Of a DNA stretch of 64,000 nt, positions 40,974-49,595 are shown piece after piece. This stretch comes from Oceaniglobus trochenteri (lineage in GTDB: Bacteria; Pseudomonadota; Alphaproteobacteria; Rhodobacterales; Rhodobacteraceae): positions 310,001-374,000 of the forward strand of contig NZ_JACNMM010000005.1 in NCBI RefSeq assembly GCF_020529025.1, given 5' to 3'. The position numbers and the translations under genes are program-made. Numbering within the stretch: the stretch's first letter is position 1; each line of letters begins with the position of its first letter. The notes under the pieces are model-generated. The model worked only from the letters and a program-made list of their open reading frames with translations, searched no databases and was not told the origin of the DNA.

Positions 40974-41519
40974 TCACTTCCTTGTCAGAACATCGGGGCG
41001 GGTCAGCAGAACCTCGATCACGCGGCCCACCATGTCGTCGATGGAATAGCGTGCATCGCTTTGCACCGAAAGGTCGGCCTTCTGGTACAGCGGCACCCTT
41101 TCGTCGAATATCTTCTGCAGCGTCGCGAAGGGGTCGGCCGTGCGCAGAAGCGGGCGCGTATCCTTGTGACGCACCCGCGACCACAGCAGCCGCACATCCG
41201 CGTTCAGCCAGACCGACACCCCGTGATGCGAAATCGCCTTGCGGTTCCGGGCGGCCAGAAAGGCACCGCCCCCCGTGGAAAGGATGCCCGGTTCGGCCTG
41301 CAACAGCCTGTCGATCACCTGGCTTTCCTTGGCACGGAAGAACGTTTCGCCATCGCGCGAGAATATCTCGGCGATGGTCCGGTTGGCCGCCGCCTCAAGC
41401 TCATGATCCGAATCACGGAAGGCCACGTTCAACGCCCGGGCCAGCGCCGTGCCCACGGCGGTCTTTCCGGCCCCCATCATGCCCACAAGAACAACGGTTT
41501 TCTTCAGCTGATATCCCAC
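40974..41519 (-). CDS. aroK: Shikimate kinase AroK
   Basis: AroK phosphorylates shikimate. The P-loop is VVLVGMMGAGKTAVGTALA; substrate residues are in FRDSDHELEAAANRTIAEIF and LSTGGGAFLAARN; the lid is RVRHKDTRPLL. No ATG lies in frame close to the fold. I start at GTG 41519 (VGYQLKKTVVLVG), giving 181 residues. An ATG 19 bp upstream (41538) opens an overlapping frame that stops after 11 codons, so the real start, or a sequence error here, needs proof. It forms an operon with aroB. Confidence 0.9.
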   Translation of the reverse strand: MGYQLKKTVVLVGMMGAGKTAVGTALARALNVAFRDSDHELEAAANRTIAEIFSRDGETFFRAKESQVIDRLLQAEPGILSTGGGAFLAARNRKAISHHGVSVWLNADVRLLWSRVRHKDTRPLLRTADPFATLQKIFDERVPLYQKADLSVQSDARYSIDDMVGRVIEVLLTRPDVLTRK

Positions 41520-41644
41520 CCCGGCAGTGTCCCGCTCATTACTTTGCTTTCTTTCCCTGAATGGCGTGATATTGCCGGAAAGACCATATATAATTCCCGG
41601 CAAGGGCCGCAGAGCCCGCAACTGGCAGGCCACCCGGGAAGGGA

Positions 41645-41785
41645 ATGTTGATGCTCCGTCTATTGAAATTGTTGGTTTTTCTCGCCATCGTCGGCTTTAT
41701 CGGGCTGACGGGCTTCGCCTATCTCGGCGACATGCGGCCCGAGAAAACCGATATGGTTGTCCCCGTGACCCTTGATGCCGACTAG
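41645..41785 (+). CDS. 46-residue membrane protein
   Basis: Reading from ATG 41645 (or 41651) to TAG 41785 gives a basic start (MLMLRLLK), one hydrophobic helix at about positions 9-28 and a short outer tail ending in PVTLDAD. It fits a single-span inner-membrane protein with a periplasmic tail. GGGAAGGGA precedes the ATG. It overlaps the next gene by 11 bp and is divergent from aroK. From memory, similar proteins occur at this position in other Rhodobacterales. Function is unknown. Confidence 0.75.
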   Translation: MLMLRLLKLLVFLAIVGFIGLTGFAYLGDMRPEKTDMVVPVTLDAD

Positions 41786-43325
41786 ACTATTTCGCCATGC
41801 CATTGCGCTGCTGGCCCTATGTGTGCCCGGCGTGGCACAGGCCGAAGCGCCGCTGTCGGCCATCGACTGGCTGTCGGACAGCGTGATTCTTCCCGCGCCG
41901 GTGGCCCTGCCCCGCCGCGTCGCGCCCGAGCGCAACGACATCGCCACATCCGCCTTGCCCGAAGAGGTGACGGTGCGCCCGCTGGACCGCGCCAACCCCG
42001 ACACCGTCGGGCTGGTTCCGGCGCGCCGGGCCGGGTTGCCCGCCGATCTCTGGGGGGCCTCTTCCTCGGACAGCCTCGCGCGGCTTCTCGCGGCCCAGGA
42101 CGCCCCCGAGCTTTCGGCGCTGCGCGACCTGCTGAAGGCGATGCTGACGGCCGAGCTTGATCCGCCCGACGATTCGGTGGGCAACACCACCCTGTTCCTG
42201 GCCCGCATCGACGCGCTGCTGGCCCTGGGCGCCCTGGACGAGGCGGCCGAGATGCTGGACCGCGCCGGGCGCACGGAGCCGATCTATTTCCGCCGCTGGT
42301 TCGACATCTCGCTGCTGAACGGCACCGAAGACCGCGCCTGCGCGCGGATGCGCGCCCTGCCGCAGATTTCGCCCACCTATGCCGCGCGGATCTTCTGCCT
42401 GGCGCGGGGGGGCGATTGGCAGGCGGCTGCCCTCACGCTCGACACTGCCGAGGCATTGGGCCTGATCAAGCCCGAGGAGGACGAGCTTCTGGGCCGCTTC
42501 CTTCTGGCCGAACTGTCCGACAACGCCCCGCCCCTGCCCTTCGTGCGCAACCCCTCGCCGCTGGTCTTTTCGATGTATGCCGCCGTGGGCGAACCGATCT
42601 CGACCCAGAACCTGCCCATCGCCTTTGCCCATTCCGACCTGCGGCCCATCAACGGCTGGAAGGCCCGCATCGCCGCGGCCGAGCGTCTGGCCCGTGTCGG
42701 CGCCCTGTCGGGTGCGCGGTTGCTGGAAATCTACAGCGAACGTGAACCCGCCGCTTCGGGCGGCGTCTGGGACCGGGTCGAGGCGGTTCAGACCCTCGCC
42801 CGCGCCATCAACGACGAGGACGGCGCCGCCGTCTCGGCCACCCTGCCCACCGCCTGGCGCGAGATGCAGGACAACGACCTGGAAGTGCCCTTCGCCGAAG
42901 CCATCGCCGAGGCCATCGATCCGCTGCCGCTCAGCGGGGCGGCGGTGAACCTGCAACTGCGCATCGGGCTTCTGTCCACCGGGTTCGCCGCGGCCGCGGC
43001 GCGTGCGCGGGCCGATACCCCGCAACAGGCCTTCTGGCTGGCGCTGGCCCAGGGCGAGGCCCACCGCACCACCCCGCCCGACGCGCTGAGCGGGGCAATC
43101 CGCGACGGGTTCCGCGATCAGAAGCCGCCGGAACGGCTTCAGGCGCTGCTGGACGAGGACCGCCGCGGCGAGGCCGTGTTGCAGGCGATCACGCTGTTTG
43201 CCCGCGGCGCCGACGGCAACCTCGATGAATTGCAGCATGCCATCGCCGTGCTGCGCGCCGTCGGGCTGACCGAACAGGCGCGGCGGGCGGCGCTGCACCT
43301 TCTGATCCTCGGGCCGGAAGGATGA
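41775..43325 (+). CDS. Exported helical-repeat protein of unknown function
   Basis: The 516-residue protein starts with a signal peptide (MPTRLFRHAIALLALCVPG, cut after AQA) and is Ala/Leu-rich and all-helical, like proteins built from TPR-type hairpins (for example ALLALGALDEAAEMLDRAG). I recognise no catalytic motif. The ATG at 41775 is preferred to the TTG one codon upstream. It is translationally linked at both ends: 11-bp overlap with the 46-residue gene and 4-bp ATGA overlap with xerD. It probably works in the periplasm. Confidence 0.82.
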   Translation: MPTRLFRHAIALLALCVPGVAQAEAPLSAIDWLSDSVILPAPVALPRRVAPERNDIATSALPEEVTVRPLDRANPDTVGLVPARRAGLPADLWGASSSDSLARLLAAQDAPELSALRDLLKAMLTAELDPPDDSVGNTTLFLARIDALLALGALDEAAEMLDRAGRTEPIYFRRWFDISLLNGTEDRACARMRALPQISPTYAARIFCLARGGDWQAAALTLDTAEALGLIKPEEDELLGRFLLAELSDNAPPLPFVRNPSPLVFSMYAAVGEPISTQNLPIAFAHSDLRPINGWKARIAAAERLARVGALSGARLLEIYSEREPAASGGVWDRVEAVQTLARAINDEDGAAVSATLPTAWREMQDNDLEVPFAEAIAEAIDPLPLSGAAVNLQLRIGLLSTGFAAAAARARADTPQQAFWLALAQGEAHRTTPPDALSGAIRDGFRDQKPPERLQALLDEDRRGEAVLQAITLFARGADGNLDELQHAIAVLRAVGLTEQARRAALHLLILGPEG

Positions 43326-44257
43326 GCGTTTCGATGCCCCGCCGGATCCAGACCTTCCTGGAGGCGCAGGCGGCCGAACTGGATGCCGCCGAGAACACCC
43401 GCCTTGCCTATGCCCGCGACCTCAGGGATTTCACCGAGTGGCTGGAGCGCAAGGCCCTTGATTTCGACAGCGCGCAGCGCGCCGACATCGAAGCCTACCT
43501 GATCGACTGCGACGCCCTGGGCCTGGCGCAATCCACCCGGGCCCGGCGGCTTTCGGCGATCAAGCAGCTTTACCGCTTCGCCTTTGAAGAGGGCTGGCGC
43601 GCCGACAACCCGGCGATCCAGATCAAGGGCCCGGGCCGGGCCAAACGCCTGCCCAAGACGCTGAGCGTGGATGAGGTGGACCGCCTGATCGGCGCCGCCC
43701 AGACCGCCGGATCGTCTCGCGATGACCGGCTGCGCAACACCTGCCTGATGGAGATCCTCTATGCCACCGGCATGCGGGTAAGCGAACTTGTCTCGCTGCC
43801 GGTCGCCGCCGCGCGGGGCGATCCGCGCATGTTGCTGGTGCGCGGCAAGGGCGGCAAGGAGCGCATGGTGCCGCTGTCGCCCTCGGCCCGCGATGCCCTG
43901 ACCACCTGGCTGGCCCGGCGCGACGGGAAAGACGCCGAGCGGATGGCCAAACGCCTGCCTGCTTCGAAATTCCTGTTTCCGAGCCATGGCAAGCAGGGCC
44001 ACCTGACCCGGCACCGCTTTTACACCCTGATCAAGGAACTGGCGGTCGAAGGCGGCGTTTCCCCCGCCAAGGTCACGCCGCACACCCTGCGCCATGCCTT
44101 TGCCACCCACCTTCTGGCGGGGGGGGCCGATCTGCGCTCGATCCAGACGCTTCTGGGCCATGCCGACGTGTCGACGACGGAAATCTACACCCACGTCCTG
44201 GACGCCCGCCTGCGCGAACTGGTGCTGGAACATCACCCCCTTGCCAAGGACCACTAG
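43322..44257 (+). CDS. xerD: Site-specific tyrosine recombinase XerD
   Basis: XerD, with XerC, resolves chromosome dimers at dif. The 311-residue protein has the SAM-like core-binding domain (ENTRLAYARDLRDFTEWL) and the catalytic domain with Arg in ATGMRVSELVSL, Lys in VRGKGGKERMVPL, HTLRHAFATHLLAGGADL, LLGHADVSTTEIYTHV with the nucleophile Tyr. It is a housekeeping recombinase; no integrative element accompanies it. Confidence 0.95.
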   Translation: MSVSMPRRIQTFLEAQAAELDAAENTRLAYARDLRDFTEWLERKALDFDSAQRADIEAYLIDCDALGLAQSTRARRLSAIKQLYRFAFEEGWRADNPAIQIKGPGRAKRLPKTLSVDEVDRLIGAAQTAGSSRDDRLRNTCLMEILYATGMRVSELVSLPVAAARGDPRMLLVRGKGGKERMVPLSPSARDALTTWLARRDGKDAERMAKRLPASKFLFPSHGKQGHLTRHRFYTLIKELAVEGGVSPAKVTPHTLRHAFATHLLAGGADLRSIQTLLGHADVSTTEIYTHVLDARLRELVLEHHPLAKDH

Positions 44258-44267
44258 ACGCGCGGTC

Positions 44268-44296
44268 TTGAAAGGCCGCCGCCCGCTCTTCATAAG
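44268..44296 (+). promoter_or_regulatory. Probable promoter of the CNNM/CBS gene
   Basis: TTGAAA (44268-44273), a 17-bp spacer and CATAAG (44291-44296), 28 bp before the ATG at 44325. The -10 again ends in G rather than T. Confidence 0.5.
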
Positions 44297-44324
44297 AAGT
44301 GCGGCAAAAGGAAAGACATAACCG

Positions 44325-45632
44325 ATGGAAACCGCTTCTAGCGTCTTTGACACCGCCTTCTGGATCACCAGCGCGGCGATTCTGGCGTTGCTTGTCTGTT
44401 CGGCCTTCTTCTCGGGCAGTGAAACGGCGCTGACGGCCGCCTCGCGCGGCAAGTTGCGGGCCCAGGCCGACAAGGGCAACAAGGGCGCCGAACGCGCCCT
44501 GACCATCACCGAGGACAACGAACGCCTGATCGGCTCGGTGCTGCTGGGCAACAACCTGGTGAACATCCTGGCCACATCGCTGGCCACTGCGCTGTTCACC
44601 CGCGCTTTCGGCGAATCCGGCGTGGCGCTGGCCACCCTGGTGATGACGCTGCTGGTGCTGATCTTTGCCGAGGTGCTGCCCAAGACCTATGCCATCACCA
44701 ACGCCGAAACTGCCGCGGGCATGGTCAGCCGGGTGATCCAGATCGTTATCACGGTGTTTTCCCCCATGGTCAGCGCCGTGCGCGCGCTGGTGCGGGTCGT
44801 GCTGCGGGTCTTTGGCGTGAACGCCGACCCCGACAGCCAGATCCTGGCCGTGCGCGAAGAGATCGCCGGCGCGCTGAACCTGGGCCATTCCGAGGGCGTG
44901 GTGCAGAAAGAGGACCGCGACCGCATCCTGGGCGCGCTGGACCTGGCCGAACGCACGGTCGAGGAGATCATGCTTCACCGCAGCAAGATTGAGATGATCG
45001 ACATCGCCACCCCGCCCGCAGATGCGCTGGAGCAATGCCTGAAATCGCCCCACACCCGCCTGCCGATCTTTCGTGGTACCCAGGAAGAGATCATCGGCGT
45101 GATCCACGCCAAGGACCTGCTGCGCGCGATGTTCGCCCGCCGCCGCGACCACCCCGAGGCCGCCGACCCCTTCGCGGGGTTCGACATTCTCGACGTGGCG
45201 ATGAAACCCTACTTCGTGCCTGAAACCACCACGCTGGACGACCAGATGCGCCAGTTCCTGCGCCGCCATACGCATTTCGCGCTGGTGGTGGACGAATACG
45301 GCGCGCTTCAGGGGCTGATCACGCTTGAGGATATCCTGGAAGAGATCGTCGGCGAGATCACCGACGAATTCGATGTCGACGGCGAACACCCCCTGCGCCG
45401 CACCGATGCCGGCGATTTCCTGGTGGACGGCGCCATGACCATCCGCGATCTGAACCGCGCCACCGACTGGACCCTACCGGACGACGAGGCCAACACCATC
45501 GCCGGTCTGGTCATCCACGAGGCCCAGACGATCCCGACCCAGGGGCAGGTCTTTTCCTTCCACGGCTTCCGGTTCGAGGTCGCGCAGCGCAAGGACAACC
45601 GGATCACCCGGCTGAAGATCCGCCCGCTATGA
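44325..45632 (+). CDS. CNNM/CBS-domain membrane protein (HlyC/CorC family)
   Basis: The 435-residue protein has an N-terminal CNNM (DUF21) domain with three to four membrane helices (ALLVCSAFFSGSETALTAAS, FAEVLPKTYAITNAE), two CBS domains (MLHRSKIEMIDIATPPADAL; FVPETTTLDDQMRQFLRRH) and a C-terminal CorC_HlyC domain (FHGFRFEVAQRKDNRITRLK). Relatives transport magnesium or cobalt or regulate their export; the hemolysin label is historical. AAAGGAAAGACATAACCG precedes the ATG. A family B repeat follows. Confidence 0.93.
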   Translation: METASSVFDTAFWITSAAILALLVCSAFFSGSETALTAASRGKLRAQADKGNKGAERALTITEDNERLIGSVLLGNNLVNILATSLATALFTRAFGESGVALATLVMTLLVLIFAEVLPKTYAITNAETAAGMVSRVIQIVITVFSPMVSAVRALVRVVLRVFGVNADPDSQILAVREEIAGALNLGHSEGVVQKEDRDRILGALDLAERTVEEIMLHRSKIEMIDIATPPADALEQCLKSPHTRLPIFRGTQEEIIGVIHAKDLLRAMFARRRDHPEAADPFAGFDILDVAMKPYFVPETTTLDDQMRQFLRRHTHFALVVDEYGALQGLITLEDILEEIVGEITDEFDVDGEHPLRRTDAGDFLVDGAMTIRDLNRATDWTLPDDEANTIAGLVIHEAQTIPTQGQVFSFHGFRFEVAQRKDNRITRLKIRPL

Positions 45633-45647
45633 TCGGCGTTTCGCCAC

Positions 45648-45692
45648 CTGGGGCTCTGCCCCAGACCCCGGGATATTTCAGGACCAAAGATG
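45648..45692 (+). repeat. Dispersed repeat, family B, copy 3, with hairpin
   Basis: A perfect 7-bp stem CTGGGGC (45648-45654)/GCCCCAG (45658-45664), loop TCT, is followed 5 bp later by GGGATATTTCAGGACCAAAG plus ATG (45670-45692). It lies between convergent genes. Confidence 0.8.
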
Positions 45693-45717
45693 CGGGCGGT
45701 TCAGGCGCCCGCGCCGC

Positions 45718-47190
45718 TCAGAGCCGATAGATCACCGCGAACTTGGTTTCGAGGTAATCGAGCAGCGGGCCTTCGTGCGGATCAAAGCCGCAGGCCTGGC
45801 GGATCGTGTCGCGCGGCGGGCGCAACCCGCCATGGGTTTGCAGGTTCGCCCGCAACCACCCGGTGGCCTGCGAGGTGTCGCCCCGGGCCAGTTGATCGTC
45901 GAGGTCGGGAACGGCCTGGCGCAGCGCCTGATCCAGGCAGCCGGCATAGACATTGCCCAGCGTATAGGTGGGGAAATAGCCAAACAGACCGACAGGCCAG
46001 TGCACGTCCTGCAAGATGCCGTTGGCGGGCTTGTCGACCGCGACGCCGAAATCCGCCTTGAAGCGGGTGTTCCATGCCTCTTCCAGGTGTTCGGGGGCAA
46101 GGCTGCCGTCGATAAGCCGGCGTTCGAGATCAAAGCGCAGCAGGACGTGCAGGTTGTAGTGCACCTCGTCGGCCTCGGTGCGGATGAAACCGGGATTCAC
46201 CCGGTTGACCGCACAGTGAAAGGCGGCGGCATCAGCCACGCCGATATCGCCGAACGTCTCTTGCATCAGCCCGAAGAGATGGCCGGTGAAAGGGGCCGAG
46301 CGGCCCAGCTGGTTTTCATAGATGCGGCTTTGGCTTTCGTGCACGCCCATGGAAACCCCCTGCCCGACCGGGGTCAGCAGGTGGGCCTGGTCGATCCCCT
46401 GTTCGTAGGCGGCGTGGCCCACTTCGTGGATCGTCGAGTAGAAGCAGTTGAACGGGTCGTCGGGGTTGGTGCGGGTGGTGATACGCACGTCGTTGCCCGA
46501 CCCGGACGAGAAGGGATGCACGGCCTTGTCGATCCGCCCGCGTGTCATGTCATAGCCGAAAGCGCGGGCCAGCGCGGTGCTGATGGCCAGTTGCCCTTCC
46601 TCCGCGAAGCTCCCTTTCAGGGCGGCTGGCTGATGCCCGGCCCCCAGCAGGCGTTCGCGCAGGGCCACGAGACGCGGGCGCAGGGCGCCGAACATCCGGG
46701 CCAGCCCCTCGCCGGTGGCGCCCGGTTCGTAATCGTCCAGCAGGGCATCATAAAGATCGCCGCCGTCGGCCAGCGCCGCCGCCTGTTCACGCTTGAGCGC
46801 CAGCACGGTGCGGAAGGTGGGCAGGAAGGCATCCACGTCGTTGTTGGCGCGGGCCCGGGCCCATATGCCCTGCGACACGCTGGTGACACGGGCCAGTTCG
46901 GCCGCCAGGCGCGCGGGCACCCGGGTGGTGCGATCGAAGCTGCGCCGGATGTGGCGCAGGTTGGCGGCGCCAACCTCATCGGGGGCGGTTGCGGTTTCCA
47001 GCCATTCGCCCACGCGCGGGTCGATCCGGCGGGCATGCAGAACGCCCTCCATCGCCGCCATCTCCTCGCCGCGCTGTTCGGCGGCGCCGCGGGGCATCAC
47101 GGTTTCCTGGTCCCAGCCCAGGCGCCCGGCGATCTGGGCCAGGGCCTCGGTCTCGCGCTGAAAGGCCATCAGGTCATCGAAAGCGCTCAT
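45718..47190 (-). CDS. Carboxypeptidase M32 (Taq type)
   Basis: A zinc metallocarboxypeptidase that removes C-terminal residues from peptides in the cytoplasm. The 490-residue protein is nearly all helical. The zinc motif is STIHEVGHAAYEQGID (HExGH), the third ligand Glu is expected in VHESQSRIYENQLGRS, and FRIRTEAD-like FIRTEADEVHYNLHVLLRFD is conserved. The ATG at 47190 follows CAGGAGATTCCC. It lies 22 bp after ctaA on the same strand. Confidence 0.94.
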   Translation of the reverse strand: MSAFDDLMAFQRETEALAQIAGRLGWDQETVMPRGAAEQRGEEMAAMEGVLHARRIDPRVGEWLETATAPDEVGAANLRHIRRSFDRTTRVPARLAAELARVTSVSQGIWARARANNDVDAFLPTFRTVLALKREQAAALADGGDLYDALLDDYEPGATGEGLARMFGALRPRLVALRERLLGAGHQPAALKGSFAEEGQLAISTALARAFGYDMTRGRIDKAVHPFSSGSGNDVRITTRTNPDDPFNCFYSTIHEVGHAAYEQGIDQAHLLTPVGQGVSMGVHESQSRIYENQLGRSAPFTGHLFGLMQETFGDIGVADAAAFHCAVNRVNPGFIRTEADEVHYNLHVLLRFDLERRLIDGSLAPEHLEEAWNTRFKADFGVAVDKPANGILQDVHWPVGLFGYFPTYTLGNVYAGCLDQALRQAVPDLDDQLARGDTSQATGWLRANLQTHGGLRPPRDTIRQACGFDPHEGPLLDYLETKFAVIYRL

Positions 47191-47212
47191 GGGAATCTCC
47201 TGGAGTCGGGGG

Positions 47213-48352
47213 TCAGTCGCGCAGGGATTGCGCGACGGGAAAGCGGGCCTGGTGGCGGGCGCGCAGGATCAGCACCCAAAGCACAACCGCCCCGAACTGG
47301 TGCACGATGGCAATGTGCCAGGGCGCCTGGTAGATCACCGCGCCGATGCCCAGCAGCATCTGCAGGCAGAGCATGGCCAGCACCGCGTTGAAGGCAAAGC
47401 GCGTGGCGCGATAGGACGAACGGCGCGCCCGCCACCACATCGCCACCCCGAGCACGAAGAGCAGATAGCCCATCATCCGGTGCATGAACTGCACAAGGCC
47501 CGGGTCTTCGAAGAAATTGCGCCAGATCGGGGTCAGCGCGAAGGGTTCGGGCGGCAGGAAGCCCCCCGCCATCAGCGGCCAGTCGGGGAAGGAACGGCCC
47601 GCGTCGATGCCCGCCACCAGCGCCCCCAGCAGGATCTGCACCGCCGCCGCCACGATCAACACCGTGGCGGCCGTGACCAGCCGCGCCTCGCGGTTGCGCC
47701 GCGCCTGCATCAGCTCAGCCTCGCTGCGGCCAAGCTGGAAGACATACCAGGCGATCAGCCCCAGGATCACGAAGGCCAGCCCCAGGTGCGTGGCCAGCCG
47801 GTAAGAAGCCACGTCCAGCGCCGTGCCGCTGAGCCCCGATGATACCATCCACCAGCCGATGGCGCCCTGAAGCCCCCCAAGCACGCCGATGCCGAACAGC
47901 CGGCCCGTCCACCCCGTGGGGATCTTGCGGGCCAGCAGGAAGCCGAAGAACCCCAGCGCCCAGACCAGCCCGATCAGGCGGCCCAACTGGCGGTGGCCCC
48001 ATTCCCACCAATAGATGAACTGGAACTCAGAAAGCTCCATCCCCTTGTTCTGCAACTGGTATTCGGGGATCGCGCGGTACTTGTCGAACTCGGCCTGCCA
48101 GTCGGCGGCGTTCAGGGGCGGCAGCGCGCCGGTGACCGGGCGCCATTCGGTGATCGACAGGCCGCTGTCTGTCAGCCGGGTCAGCCCGCCAACGGCGATC
48201 ATCACCATCACCAGTGCAAACAGCACCATCAGCCAAAGCCGGATCGCGCGGCGTGCGCCCTTGGGCTTGGCGTCGATCATGCCACCGCGTGGCGCCGTGG
48301 GGCGGGGCTGGTCGGCGCCGACCTCCTGGAAAATCGATCTCTTGGTGGTCAT
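47213..48352 (-). CDS. ctaA: Heme A synthase CtaA
   Basis: CtaA (COX15) oxidises heme O to heme A for aa3-type cytochrome oxidase. From ATG 48352 it has 379 residues and eight membrane helices. Heme and substrate residues are in GGLTRLTDSGLSITEWRPV, YWWEWGHRQLGRLIG, RLATHLGLAFVI and QFMHRMMGYLLFV, HIAIVHQFGAVVLW; the four His residues fit the two heme sites. It implies an aerobic chain with heme A, although the oxidase genes are not in the window. Confidence 0.96.
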   Translation of the reverse strand: MTTKRSIFQEVGADQPRPTAPRGGMIDAKPKGARRAIRLWLMVLFALVMVMIAVGGLTRLTDSGLSITEWRPVTGALPPLNAADWQAEFDKYRAIPEYQLQNKGMELSEFQFIYWWEWGHRQLGRLIGLVWALGFFGFLLARKIPTGWTGRLFGIGVLGGLQGAIGWWMVSSGLSGTALDVASYRLATHLGLAFVILGLIAWYVFQLGRSEAELMQARRNREARLVTAATVLIVAAAVQILLGALVAGIDAGRSFPDWPLMAGGFLPPEPFALTPIWRNFFEDPGLVQFMHRMMGYLLFVLGVAMWWRARRSSYRATRFAFNAVLAMLCLQMLLGIGAVIYQAPWHIAIVHQFGAVVLWVLILRARHQARFPVAQSLRD

Positions 48353-48401
48353 GCTGCCCCCTTTTGCCCGGACCCTAGCGGCGCGTCCGGTGCCCTTCAA
48401 G

Positions 48402-49142
48402 TCACCCCTGACGCCCGCGCAGCAATTGTCGCAGCACCCCGTGCAGCGTGCGCACATCCGCTGCCGTCAGTGGCAGGCGCGACCAGAGGTTGCGCAGGCT
48501 GTGTTTCATCGGATCGGCCTTGTGGGGCGGAAAGAAGAACCCCGCCTCGTCCAGCCGCTGTTCATAGTGATCGGCCAGCTTCTCGACCTCGATCTGCGTC
48601 GCGGGTTCCTGCCCGGCCCAATGGGTGCTGACGCCGGGCACCTCGACCGTCTGGCGGCGCCATTCATAGGCCGTCAGCAAGACGCATTGCGCCAGGTTCA
48701 GCGAGGCGAAATCGGGGTTCACCGGCACGTTGATGATGGCATTGGCGCGGATGATGTCGTCGTTCTCCAGGCCCGCGCGTTCGGGGCCGAACAGCACGCC
48801 CACCCGCTGCCCTGCGCCAATGCGGCGCGCCGCCTCGGCCATGGCGGCCTCGGGCGTGTAGACCGGGTTGGTCATGTCGCGGCTGCGGGCGGTGGTGGCA
48901 AAGACGAAGGAACAGCCCGCGATCGCCTCGGCCGTGGTCTGGTGCAGATGCGCCGCATCCAGAACCCGGCCCGCCCCGCTGGCCAGGGCGGTGGCGCGGG
49001 AATTCGGCCAGCCGTCGCGCGGATCGACGAGGGCCATGTCGGTCAGGCCGAAGTTGTACATCGCCCGCGCGGCGGCGCCGATATTTTCGCCCATTTGCGG
49101 ACGGACCAGCACGAAGAGGGGCTGAGCGGCGGGCAGTTCCAT
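48402..49142 (-). CDS. trmJ: SPOUT RNA methyltransferase, TrmJ family
   Basis: TrmJ methylates the 2'-OH of position 32 in tRNAs. The 246-residue protein has the trefoil-knot SPOUT fold: FVLVRPQMGENIGAAARAMY with the conserved Asn and Arg, GVLFGPERAGLENDDI (motif 2) and PVNPDFASLNLAQCVLLTAY (motif 3). The C-terminal helical part is as in TrmJ. The ATG at 49142 is well placed; a longer frame upstream is not family-like. It is divergent from the TfoX-like gene. Confidence 0.9.
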   Translation of the reverse strand: MELPAAQPLFVLVRPQMGENIGAAARAMYNFGLTDMALVDPRDGWPNSRATALASGAGRVLDAAHLHQTTAEAIAGCSFVFATTARSRDMTNPVYTPEAAMAEAARRIGAGQRVGVLFGPERAGLENDDIIRANAIINVPVNPDFASLNLAQCVLLTAYEWRRQTVEVPGVSTHWAGQEPATQIEVEKLADHYEQRLDEAGFFFPPHKADPMKHSLRNLWSRLPLTAADVRTLHGVLRQLLRGRQG

Positions 49143-49211
49143 GAAATCTCCGGCGACATTGCGTTGCGGCGTGATAGGGTTTCGCAAACAAAGGATCAAG
49201 GGAGCCCTGCC

Positions 49212-49541
49212 ATGGCCTATGACGAAGGGCTGGCCGCCATGCTGCGCGATGACCTGGCCGAAACCGGCACACTGGTGGAAAAGCGCATGTTCGGCGGGCT
49301 GTGCTTCATGGTGGATGGCCATATGGTGGCCGGTGCCCATGGCGGCGGCGGGATGTTCCGCGTCGGCAAGGCTCGGCAGGCCGTGGCCCTTGCCCTGCCC
49401 GGCGTCGGCCCGATGGTCATGGGCGGGCGCACCATGGGCGGCATGGCCGACGCCGACGAAAGCGCGATGGCGAATGACACCTTGCGCCGGCGCCTGATCG
49501 CCATGGCGCTGGAATTCACCCGCGGCCTGCCGGAACGATAG
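49212..49541 (+). CDS. TfoX N-terminal-domain protein
   Basis: The 109-residue protein is a single TfoX_N domain: EKRMFGGLCFMVDGHMVAGA is the signature, followed by RVGKARQAVALALPG. In gammaproteobacteria TfoX controls competence, but single-domain versions elsewhere have no proven role. GGGAGCCCTGCC precedes the ATG. It is divergent from trmJ by 69 bp. Confidence 0.88.
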   Translation: MAYDEGLAAMLRDDLAETGTLVEKRMFGGLCFMVDGHMVAGAHGGGGMFRVGKARQAVALALPGVGPMVMGGRTMGGMADADESAMANDTLRRRLIAMALEFTRGLPER

Positions 49542-49595
49542 CCAAGCCCGCGCAACCCGGTTATGACGCGGGGCCAAGACCCCGAGGAGCACACC

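Noticed and set aside
41527-41775. Plus-strand frame of 82 codons between aroK and the exported protein
   Set aside because: The 46-codon frame overlapping it has a better ribosome-binding site, a membrane helix and a conserved-looking tail; the 82-codon product is Arg-rich and shadow-like.
43322-44257. xerD as a sign of an integrated mobile element
   Set aside because: All motifs are of the housekeeping XerD, and it sits in an operon with no att-like repeats or phage genes.
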